Below are positions 45,081 to 57,300 of a stretch of 64,000 nt of DNA, piece by piece. The DNA is from Karalla daura. Lineage: Eukaryota; Chordata; Actinopteri; Chaetodontiformes; Leiognathidae. How positions within the stretch are numbered: the stretch's first letter is position 1; every line of letters starts with the position of its first letter. Under the pieces are notes generated by a model. That model ran no database searches and was not told the origin of the DNA. It saw only the letters and a program-made list of their open reading frames with translations. The stretch covers positions 23,166,226 through 23,230,225 of the forward strand of contig CM055192.1 of assembly GCA_029224185.1 (NCBI GenBank). Reading direction: 5' to 3'. Position numbers and translations under genes: made by a program.

Positions 45081-45242
45081 ACCCCTGCCCTGCTTGTTTT
45101 GGATGTTTCCTGCTCCAACACACCTGGTTGACATGAGTGCCTCATCAGGCTCCTGCAGAGCTCAGTGTTTGGCCAGTCATGTCAATCAGGTGTGTCAGAG
45201 GACGAACATGCAGGACAGGGGTCCTCGAGGAACAGGGTTAAC
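45081..45242. repeat. Palindromic repeat P, copy 1
   Basis: TTTCCTGCTCCAACACACCT near the left, and AGGTGTGTCAGAGGACGAAC with CATGCAGGACAGGGGTCCTC at the right, give an imperfect long inverted repeat around CTCCTGCAGAGCTC. I recognise it as a widespread fish element; copy 2 is at 59198-59392. Confidence 0.65.
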
Positions 45243-48200
45243 AATTATTTCTCATCATTCTCAGAATCTGAAATGCTTCAATTGGGTAATCGATTAGTTG
45301 TCCATTAAGTGTGGCGGAGACTAGAGGTTAATTCCCTGAATTGGAACTACAAATAGCTGGTAATTGGCTCAGAACTTCACAATATGCAGTGACTCATTTG
45401 TCCACAAAAGGGTCAGTAAATTAAATTACTTTTTTTTTTCTTTACAAATGCAAAGATTCCAGTCTAAATTGAGGGATTCTGTCTTGTGTGAATTGCCTTG
45501 AGAAAAGGCGGCTATGTAAATGAAACTGAAAACAGCCTTAAAGTTCACTCCCATTTGAGGCAACAATAAGCAGACAAAAGGTGAGTCCGAACATGTGGCT
45601 AAATTGGTATTTTAATTTAAGATAAACAGAAAAAGCAGAACCATATGCATTTCCAAGACAGTTACAGCCTTGCTAAGATAACATGCTGGGTAACGTACTG
45701 TACACGGCTTTCATCAAACATTTCTCAAACTCAAGTCCTCACATCATTTTATGTCTAGTGCTACTGTATAGATGAACTAGAAACTGAATGTAGTCTAGAT
45801 AATGAATCTGTTCAAATAGTGCATTGCATACAAAGTTTACTGGCATCAGTAAAAAGGCCTCTCACCCCTCACACAGAGATGCGAGTTAACTGAACTGTGA
45901 GCTGATGTGAACGTCACTCTGATGCCTGGTCAGTCTCCCATGTTCCTGGGATCACAATCACAAACAGCATTTACAAAAACAAACAAACAAACAAACAAAA
46001 ACAAAAAGAAAAGCTGTGATGAGGTAGAATGAAACCTGCCTCTTCCACACTGCTGGGCAGCCTGGTCCAGACTTTTTGCACACAAAGTGAGTAAATATTT
46101 GTCTTGGTATACAACATACCCCACCCCGGGGAGAATGCGAAGCACTCCTCCAAAGCCTCTTTAATACCGGGTCCTGATTGGAGCGGCTTGGGACTGTTGT
46201 TGGCTTAGGGTGCCCAGATCTCCGGTGGGGAATAATTAAAACTCAGCCACTCTGTCGGGGGATCGACCGGGGGTTTGTGCTGAGGGCCTGAGCTGCTAAG
46301 GAATGCCAGTGTGGACCCACCGTGATTGACGGGGTAATAAAACAAACAAAATAACACCTTTTTACCGCCTCGCTCTCACCAGACACCACACTCCGGAGCT
46401 CTGACAGAGACCCAGAAAGTGCCCATTCACAATTCCGATTTGCCACTTAGTAATAAAAGCAACATTCCAAAAGAATAAGTATAACCATAACCACTATAAG
46501 CTAGTGTTACCAAACGTTCTCTCTATATATGCATGTATATAAAAAAAATGTAAATTTTCTAATGTTCAGCTCTGTCAAGGATATCCTTTGCTCCAGTTTT
46601 CCCCATTCTTCTTCATTTGGAATGAGACTCTTCATATGTTCATAAATCACACATGAGCCATAATATCGACACCCTGCATGCTGGCTTTAACACAGCTCTT
46701 CCAGGATGATTGATTTATATAATATTGTAGACTTAAAAAGAAGCCCTCCCATTTGCAAGAGACAAGTAATGTGCAAATATCCTCTTAGATGTACAATATA
46801 AAACGTCTAGCAAACCTTTTTAGACATATTCCCCTATACAATCAACTGGAAAACAACAAAACTAAATAGAAATGGAAAAACAAGCCAGCGTTCATATGCA
46901 AAATAATGTACTGAACACAAGGCAGGGCCTGCTAACACCCACCCTCTGTGCCCGCTGGCATTTACTACACTAATGATGATTCTACAATAGAAAGAGAAAC
47001 ATCAAGACTACTAGAGCAAACCTTGTTTTTCAGTATATAAGGCCTCTTCAAACTTATGCCTACAGGGTCTCATTTGGGTATTCTACTTAAGAAAACAAAC
47101 TGACACTTGGGTGATGATAGTCGTGAATATGAAGAATCCAGATTCGACACTGTTCAGCGACAGCTTTCACAGGTTGACACAGAACCACTACACATGGTTA
47201 ATCTGCAATTTCAAAACACAAAAAAAACAAAAACAGCAGCTTCGTGTACCTGAGGAACCACAGGAAACCTAATCTAACCAGAGCCAACACGTCCACTCAC
47301 AGCTGTGGAACTGCACCATGCTGTTGTCGTATTGGCACTGCTCTCGTAGGACGCTAAACTAAACTTCACGTGTCGACTTTTCCATATTCTAGCTGTTACA
47401 TAGAGCGCAGTCTCCATGTGAGACCCATCTGCATTTCACCACGTCTTAGTTCTTTACTGCGCAGCTCTGAGAAAGCATCCACTCCGTGCTACTCTAATCA
47501 CCTCAGAGATTATTATCCAGAGCAAGGCATACAACAGAGGCCAGCCCTCTGACTGTGCTGTGACCCACTGATTCCCGTCCCTGGTCTTATATAAATATCA
47601 CATAGGATTATGGAGCCACCTCAGTACGTATGCGTGTGTGTGTGTGGCGGGTGGGGGACGTGGCTTTCTGCCCTCCTCTGGAAGCACAATAATACCGTTA
47701 TGGAAAAAAGAACAAGCCTCTCAGAGGTAAGACATTTTTAATCCGGAGAACACCGGGTTGATTAGAACTCCTATCATTTCAGAGTGAGACGCCTGCATTA
47801 TATAGTTGGAAGCCCTGGATTCTTAACTCAGCATTTCAGATCACTGGTCAGATACGTCACAATTAAAGTGAATGTATGGGAAAATTAAGCAGAAGCATAC
47901 ATGGCCTGATCCATACAGATTGCCCAGCTCACTCTTAATCTGTCAAAACTGCACCAGTTCACATACAAACGAGGACTAAAATGACTCGAGATGCCTGGTA
48001 GACGAGACGGACATGCAAGCCACTGACAAACGTAATGGAGGTGAAAATGGTGGCTGGTGTTTTTGATGTCCTCCAGGTCTCTCCTGGAGAGCAGCCTAAA
48101 CCCTCCCGTAAACATTGAACTTTCTGTCGTGTTGTTGTGCATAGCAGTCATTTCACACAGCACTGTGCCGAGGACACTGGTGGCTACTGTAACCGGATCG

Positions 48201-48308
48201 TGATTGTTATCTCTGCATTAGGTTATTGCATAACATCTGGAAGGAAGGCAGTGGGCCGGGACCAACGGGTCTGAGAGGCGATCCGTTGTTGACGTTCCCT
48301 CTGCTCCA

Positions 48309-48351
48309 TCAGTTCTTGAAACGAGTCTGCTCACATATGTGGTTGAATTTC
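48309..48351 (-). CDS. chfr: chfr last coding exon (PBZ end)
   Basis: Encodes KFNHICEQTRFKN and stop TGA (48309-48311). Acceptor GTTAATTGCAG. Confidence 0.93.
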
Positions 48352-51300
48352 CTGCAATTAACAAAAGGGAAACCGTATAAATAACCACAGGTATGTGATC
48401 ATCATATGAAGCATCTTGAACTCGGTTGTGTTCAAATATGAGCAGCTGAAGGACCAGGTTCAGCCAAGGACTCCTTCTAGTGGTGAAAGAGGTGCATAAC
48501 ATGCACAGTGGTCGGTCTGTGGACTGAGCAGACAGAGGGACCGATCGGGGACCTGCAGGGACTTACACTGCATGATGCGCCTTCACCTGCGTGCGACAGT
48601 TACGTCCCCAGTAGCAGTCGGGACGAGACGTGACAGCAGCTGTGGAAGATCAAATGCATTAATACCTTCAACAGTGTGAAAGTAGTGGAAGTAAAACCCG
48701 TCTCAACTTGTACCCAGACTCCAAAATGAAAGATGCTGCATGAAACACAAATGTATCCGTGGCATTTGCTATACTCATGCTGTCAACTACAGTGATTTTT
48801 GTTTATGTGGAATGTTAATTAATGTTGTATAATAAGAATCAGCTTTATTGGCCAAGTAGGTGAACACATACTCTTGTACTAGAAAATACAAGGGTATAAA
48901 AGTAATTAAAATGAGGTGAGAGGTCTGCTCATCATTAATATTGTTTACACTGAGATGACACTATGTGCCTGGGGTTACTGGCACTGTCGTTGATTAATGC
49001 TGCTAAATTGAAATTCATAACGCTGAGCCGGCAGCAGCTCACTTTAAATACGTTGAGATAAAGAGTGGTGAGGTGAGATGAGTTTCCTCATGGTGGCTGG
49101 GCTCAGACAGAGACAGGCCGAGGGGCTCAGAGTAGAGCTGCTGCTCCTCTGCACTGAGAGGAACCAGCTGAGGTGGTTTGGGCTGGTTCTGTCCATCTGG
49201 GAGGAGACCCGGGCCACACTGGAGGGACTGTATTTAGTCCAGGACTCTGGTTCATTCTACTTATTATGACTATTATGACAGCGGTCCACTTGGGGCACTA
49301 TTGCGCAGACTGAGTAAAGACTGGGAAAGAAAAAAGCATGAGAAGAAGTGAAGCTACAGCAATGGCTCTATTCCTTTCTGTCAGTCAGTCTGTTTCCTCT
49401 CTCACAGTTTCAGGTGAAACCGTTGACTTTTTTTTCCTGATCCAGAGTTTGGGTGAGCTTTCACACCAGACTATGTTGGAGATGAACTGCAGCCAGGATT
49501 ATCCCACTCTGGTGGGAGGGCACTCCTGAATCCTCCCAGAGGAGTTCATGGAAGCAGCTCCTTCTCTTCACAACTCAGATAAGTCGAGGATAACATGACA
49601 TAATAGATAATCAGGATTAGGTGTAAAGGGAGAATCATTGAATCTTATTCAGGGTGAGGTTCTGTGCTAGAGGAGATGTTATGCAAAGTAAATCACAGCA
49701 TTACGACTTTTCAAACAGCATCCAGCTTTGTGCGTTACCAACTCTGCCACTGCAGCCACCTGCACAGGGACCGTTCATGAGTGTCTGACCTGGCAGCTCG
49801 GATGCAGGGATGCTCTGTCTGTACTTGTAGGCCAGCTCCTTGAAGGCTCGCAGGCCGCAGCAGAAGCACAGGATGGAATCCGCAGTGATGCGAGGATCTG
49901 TGGCAGAGACGGAGGAGGAGGAGGAGGAGGAGGAGGAGGAGACGGGACGTTAGCGCTCTCTTTGTAGCTCAGTGTGGACACAGCGCAGACATCTTGGGAG
50001 GCGTCCCAACAGCAGGATGTCCTGCTGCACCACTGGATGTCCAGCACTGTGACGATCAGCCTCACCTGTCAGCGAGACGCTGCCCTGCTGCAAGTTCTGC
50101 AAAGACTCCTTATGCAGATCTCTCCACGACTTCCCTCTGGAGGACAGGTAGTTCTGGTGGACACACACACACACTGTAGCAGTAGGTAGGTGTAAACATG
50201 CATTTCAGCGTGTTGACTGAGGCTTCAGTCATTGGAGTCGACATTTGGGAATGCAGGGACTTTATTTAGCCTTGAGTGGCAAGAGCTGTTTGGTGGACAC
50301 ACAGCTCCAGAGTGAGTGTTTTTGGCCAGCGCCCGGGGGCAGAAATAACATAGCTCTACACCACCGATCATAACAAGTAACGCATTCTAAGGTGGGGAAT
50401 AAACAAGCCGCCAACAACAACAACACAGAGCTGGCTGTTCTTACCTGCAGGATCTCGGATTCATAGTTGTTGTTGTTCAGAACGCCATCCAGACATTTGT
50501 TTGTCAGGTTGAGCTCTGGGAATGAGAGACAAAGCGGATGTGATGAATGAAGCATCTGGTGAATAACTCTCAGAGGAGAATTCTTAGGAAGCTGTTTTTT
50601 TTCAGGTTGCAGGTTTGAATTCCTGAGAAAAACGTTGATCTGCAGCGAGACACCTAAAGTTCAGTGGTTCTCCCCCGCCGAGCCCCAAACAACCCGAGGC
50701 GCCTTTCAACACTCCAACTCTGAACTCTGACTCTCGTACGTGTCTTGTTATTACATGGTCATTACTCAACGCTGGCAGCTCAGTTATGATTCACATGAAG
50801 ATGAGACGCGCATTAAATCAGCAATTTCACCGAAACTCCATTCAATCCACCCGCTTGTCAGGAAAGACGGGACGTGATGGAGCTCGTCCCCACATTTCTC
50901 TCCAAGTTCAACAAGACAAATGCGGGGACAGGGTCGTTAGAATTTCGGCACAATGAAAGTCAAAATTACAGATGTGGCGTTTGGATACTAGTCAGAGAGA
51001 GTCCGGCGGTGGAGGGCCCATCCAGCAGCGAGCTGAGCTGAGCTGAGCTGAGCAGCCCCCCCCCCCCTCCCCCGCCCCGGGGCTGTTCTGCTGAAACAGA
51101 TACATACCGCTGAATCGAGCCAGACAGCCTTGACAGCCAATCCTCTGGCAGCCCCAGTACATATGACAGAAGGGTCGCTGGCACAGCACACCTGCCAACA
51201 CACGACACATCACGCATGAGAGGCGGACAAATGTGCCGCCAACACATGTGAATTAAAGAGGAAAAAAAAAAAGAGGAGGAAACAAATCTACTCCCATGTG

Positions 51301-54300
51301 TCGGCTGAATTGACATGCACTGAAGCAGCACCTACGTCTTTAAAGGAGACGTGGAATGGATGAATGGAAGTATTTATCCTTGCTCTTTGGAGTTAACACA
51401 GAAGCTATGAAACACTGGCTTCAGCAGAAATGCTGTTTTACATCCAATTTTTACATATAGAGAATGTAATAGGCCATTTCTATGGCCTCTCACTTATTTG
51501 GCAACCCTGAGTGAACATGAAGACTGACATGGCTTTACACTCCTTGCTGAATAGAGACACAAGGCCTTATATGTTTGAGCCAGAGTCAGGAGGAATCCTG
51601 ATCCTGAGGAAGACCCAGGAGGACGGATTCTGACGTTCCACCAGAAACTTCACCCTTCAAGCTGCTGCAGACTCAGTCATGTGGCATTGCAACGTTTCTA
51701 CATGAATTAGAACTTGTGGTTTCTGCACTGTATGCCTGTTGCTTGGTATAGACTGTTGTTATTCTACAAAGCAAAGATAATAAATGTCCCCTTATAAAAA
51801 AGCATCAGCTCAGGCTGCATCTTCAGGTCATCTCCCCTCTCTGGGTGGAGTCGGTTACCTGGTCTCTGAGTGACTACATGACAGTGCGTGTGTGCCGGGG
51901 CTCCGGCCTGTCGGGGACCACTCACATTGCTGAGGTTTTGCGCGCTGGCTGTCGAGCTCGGCCCGTCTGTCTGGCATGGGCTGCAGACAGCAGGAGCAGA
52001 GGATGTGGCAGCCGCGGGGCGGGCAGCAGTACTCCTGAGGAGCTGCACACACGGGACGGGAACGTTGTAGAACGTAGCGTGGTTTTGGAATCAGGACCGT
52101 CACAGAGCGAGCGAGAAGTTAAAGATCTTCTCACCTGAGGAGGTGTCGGAGGAGGTGGAGGGCTGCTCCTCTGCAGGCTTTTCAGATCCCTTCTCAGAAG
52201 CTGCCGGTTTGGGAGGAGGAGGAGGTGGTAAAGGGGGAGGAGGCGACAGACCTGGGAGCCAGTAGTTAGAACCTGTGGCTAACAGCACCTGACTGACCTC
52301 CCTCTTGTAGCCAGGACACTGTCTGCACATCACCAGAGGCTGACTGGAAACACACACACACATATTTCAGACACTTATTCCATTTAGTCATAGTCAATGT
52401 TTTTGGCTTTTCATAAATACAGCCTTTCAGAGCCACCCGCAGACCTTTCAAATTATGTTTTTTCAGGTTTAGACACTTAACATCTTACATTTTAAAATGA
52501 ATAATCAACCACCGCTTGTTTAAGCTGCCTAATGCTTTTACTTTCTTTCCTACATTGAAGACTAAAACAGTCTGAATGCATTTCCTCACTAAGATTTACA
52601 CCTGAAGACTAGCAAACAGCTGCTTTGACTGCGCTGTCCAACATGTTACCACCTGATATTTCGACAGTCAGGTGAGTACTGGAGCTGAGTAAAAACTACA
52701 CCTGAATTCAGCATGGCAAATGTGGACTAGAAAGATGGCAACAGCTGGAGCCTCCGAATGGTCTGAAGATGCAGATTCTTATGGTTTTGTTGAAAAACTG
52801 ACTGAAAGGTGGCCAATAAGACTAGCTCGCCGAGATGAAATCCAGGTGTTAGTGCTATCCTAGCTATCCTTCCAAGCCTGGCACCTGATGTCCGAGGAGT
52901 CGCTGTCGTTGTCTGAGAGCTCAAAGAGGTAATCGGAGCTGCCCTCCTCATCGGAGAAGTAGCTCTCGATCTTAGGCTGCAGCATGTCCTGAGTTATCTT
53001 GTTCCGGCTGTCCATGCTCTTCAGGTCCTCCTCACTGCGGCACTTCTCTGTGGGACACAGAGAGATATATGAATTTGGGATGCACTAATCCAACACTGGA
53101 ATAGGGCCTGATACCAACTGATATAAATTATTTGTTTTAATAACTAATTATTTAGCACACTTCTTTTTCTTACAATGACAGCAAGTTGGTTTCTTCTTTG
53201 TGGCAAGGTGTACAGTTTATTAAGTCAATAATACATAATGGTATCAGATCGTAACTGGGTATCAGCTGATGGCGAAGCCCTGGTATTGGTATCGAGACAG
53301 AGGAGGTCGGATGGGTGCATCCCTGATACATATACATTAAACCTCAGCAATGCAGTGGCTGTGATATTCCCAGGCCTGAGATGACCGTGTGCAGACCTGG
53401 GTGCTGGATGAGATACGCCTCCACCAGGTTGTTGAGGATGTGATTTTTGCGAATCCTTTCCACGGGGCAGCGACATGTGGGGCATAGCGAGGATCTCTCC
53501 ATCCAGCCTGAGTAGCAGGCGGCACAGAAGACATGCATGCACGGCTGCAAGCTGGGGCAGACAGCATCACCAACAGGGATTAGAAACCAGAGACTAGCTC
53601 ACAGAAATCACAGCCGTTGGTCCTTGAGATCTCACCTGACACAGTCATGCAGCAGGTCCTGGCAGATGACGCACGTCAGGCTCTCCTCCATCTTGTCCGT
53701 CTTAGTCCCTTCCACTGCAGGCTTCGATGGCACACTCCCTGCACTCCCTTTACTCGAACTACCCTCTTGTGTGGTAGAGGTGCGTGGCAGGCCCAGCTCA
53801 TAGTCTCTACCTGCAAACACAACAACTGGACATTATTCCAGGAGAACAACATTACAGGGTCGGTTCAAAGTCAGAGACAAGTTCATGCCTTTGTAACAAA
53901 AGTTGCACTGAGGCTCTGACATAGGCACTGAGACAAAACAAAACATCAAAGGCCGCACTGATCACAAAGTACAATCACATCACCGGGCGCCTGGTTCTAA
54001 AACAGCCACGGCAGATGCTGTGAAGCATGAAACCATCAGTTCCACAAGCGAAGCATGAGCTCCTCCAGGAAATCACACTGCAGCCTGGTCGGTGCCAGGC
54101 TGAGCCACGTGAACCTGCAGCAGCAGCCCTGAACCTAGAGCTGGAGCAGGGGAGGTGGGCCGCTACAGCCTACCATGGAGATCCAACTCAAGTCCACTTT
54201 GTTCCAAATAGAAATGTGATACAGATGAACAGGCGTAGTGGTCATTATTCCGTTATTTAAACATGATTTCATGATGCTAAACACTGGAGATCATGGGACC

Positions 54301-57300
54301 GAGCCGGTCTGCTGTATGTCTCTAATCGGAGGTCGCAGATTCATCACACATATGCCGGGCTGCTCTCAGAAAAGCTGCTGGGGTTTAATGAACTCAAGGT
54401 TATGTTTTTCACACAGCGTAAAGCAGCTGTGGATAACACATTAAAACAAATCGCCCCAGTTATTAAATCAGACCGCATTCCAACTTCCACCACTTTAACC
54501 ACATTAAAGAGTATTTTTAAGCCACTTAAAACTCATCTGCTGGCTGGGGAATATGTAATTAAAATAGTCCATTTACACTTTAGACAGTGCTATTATGTTA
54601 TTTGCAAGTATCTAATTTGGACTTTGTAAAAAAGCTGCAGTAGCTGCTGCGTGACCTTGGCTGAGGAAGACGCTGTGAGACGTCTGTTCTCACTCGCCTC
54701 GCACCACTTCATCTATCTGGAGCTCCCACCTGTTTGTGCCACCTGTGCCCGTGCCACAAAACATACCACACAGGCTGTAAAATGATTTTAAGCGGATCAA
54801 ATACTAGTACAGGTACTAAGCACTGAAATAAGACATTGCAGCATTGCTGGCAATGGTCAGTGTGCTGCTGAAAAGATATAATGTGGGTATAATATATAAA
54901 TGTTTTCCTCTAAGAGGACAAATGGTTTGATCCAGAGTTCTGATCTGTCTTTATTTACCTTCAGTTTTCCTCCTCTTGCTCTCTGGCTCCATGTAGTCAG
55001 GGTCTCCAGCCATGGCAGCATCTTTGACGGAGCCTGATGAGAGGAAGCAACAACCAGCGTGGGTCTAATGATGTTTTTCAAGACTTTTTTTTTTTTAGAC
55101 CGCTTGTTTTGCTGATCATACTAAGAGTTTAGCTTAAAGAGATTAACCTGCAGCCCTGTTGAAATACAGTGCTTCCGTATGACTACATGATTGGAAGGGC
55201 AGCGACAAACTAATATCACTTACTCCATCAGGTAACGATGGAAAATGAGACACACGGTGACTTCAATTCTTTGTATGTTACATGAGGGCTAATTAGCCGG
55301 AGGAGCGTTTTGAGGGGGAAAAACACTTAAGGAATCTTATCATAAGCAGACAGTAGTGACTGAGGAGCAGTAAGTCGAGGCAGGTGACCGCAGATGATTG
55401 AAAGCCTGAGGTAAGTGTGATGACCCTGCGCAGGGGGCCCGTTTTACTCATTTCAGTTAAAGCTAGGTGAAAGTTCAGTATTGATTGGCTGCAATCTGAC
55501 ATCAGCAGGTCTGTTCCCATCAATGACATTGATCGGAGTTCATTTAAAAGAAGAGCGCTGAGCCAGAAGTCTACTCTGAAGCAAGCCCAGACCACCACAG
55601 TGGAACGATGCAGACCTACGGCACAGCTATTCCACATTTACAGAGGGAATAACTGAGGCTCACGCCACACACTGCAATTACTCTAGGACTTAATGACCCC
55701 AATCCAAACTGAATTCTTTGAATTCTCTGAACTTGTACACACAAATGTGCAGAGAACACTTTTTTTTTTTTAAAGGAGCTCGATAACGAGACTCATTACT
55801 AATTACTTAACTAAAGTGTGACGCACGGAGGAGTAATCAGATGGCTTTCCAGAGAGAGAGAGAGAGTGGAGGAAAAAGGCCTCTCTCTTGTTGCCTCAGA
55901 TAACTCCTGTTTAGCAGGGTTTGGGCAGGTGACCTACCAGAGGCAGGACAGGCGGTGGTTGCTATGGGAACGCAGGCGGCCGAGCTTCCGAGGCAGAAGT
56001 GGGAAGCGGAGGTGGAGGGTTGGGGGTCGTCCTGAGTCGGATCCCGAGGAGCCATGGAGAGCATCACAGGCTCCACGGACAGCGACATCTCTGAAGGAGG
56101 ATCAGCAGCGGGACTGAGGGTCGAGCCCTCTGTGTCTGGAGATTAGAGACGTGGTGGGAGTGACTGGTGAGACACAACATCGCTGTGGGCTGTGCTAAAC
56201 AAAGGCAAAGTGCAAACAACCTCTCCACTCACCATAACTATGTTGTGAAGCATCTGGTTCCATTTTGATAGAGTGGTAAACATAAGCGATGTCTAACAGG
56301 TGATAAGAGAGAATATTGTCAGTTTGTACTTTGTCAATAAAGTTCACATAAAGCTCCACTGATGCGAGTTACAGCAGGCACTCACTTTGCTCTGGCTCAC
56401 TTTTCCGGTACACAAAGTAGATGACATCTCCGTTCTGCAGCATGTGAGTTTGCCTCTTGACCAGTTTGGACATGTTGATCACAGTGCCATTGGTGCTAAA
56501 GCAGACAATCATACAAACAGCGGTTCTGAGTCCCTCTACCATTTTATGGTTTTACGCATCTGCTTTCTAAAAGCGTCAAAAATCCTGCAGCAGTGCCGTA
56601 ATGAATGGCTTCTGAAGTACAAACAGACTTTCTTCTGTGTGGTTAAACTTTAACTTCTAACATTTGTTGTATTTAGTCTATAATCAGTACAAGTGACTTG
56701 TTGTTATTCAGCCCAGTCCATTGGGAAACAGAACGTGTCTGTTCAGTATACAATACCTCATGTCTTCTAGCCACACCAGCCCTGAGCTTTCATCTTGCAC
56801 AATCTTGCAGTGCTCCCCTGATACCAGTTTGTTGGCCGGAAAGGACAGATAACATCCTGGCACGGGGAAAAAAAATTAAAATAAGAGAAAAACACCATGA
56901 AAACACAGGGCAGACAAAACACAGACCGTTTCATCTTTAAAAAGGGGCCTCGTTTGAAAGTGCTATGACACATTTTTCACAGAAATTTATTCCATTCCCC
57001 TGAGACATTTCTATGGCTATATCAAGATTCACCTTCTCATGAAATGTTCCTAGTCCTTTCATTGAGCAGACATAAGATAACCAATTAAGAGTAGTTGCTT
57101 TGCAATGCAAAATAAAGTAAACCCCCGAACGGCTCTCGACAACAAAGCAGACACGGAGCGGGAAAATAGGCCTACGCTTTCCTTGAACAGAGCCCATAGA
57201 GCAACAACAAAAAAAGTCTACTTAATATTCTGCACACATGTTCTCAATGGAAGGCTTTTGTTATTGTCACAAGGGCCTGTCTAAGTTTGGGGCACTAAAG

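Larger units (their letters stand above)
44830..48308. other. Convergent spacer and chfr 3'UTR
   Basis: Between the 3' ends of the CUB gene and chfr. Repeats fill 44938-45300. The rest (45600-48300) is unique, AT-rich and partly chfr 3'UTR. Its poly-A site is unresolved; minus-strand ATTAAA hexamers occur near 45612, 46162 and 47737. Confidence 0.45.
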
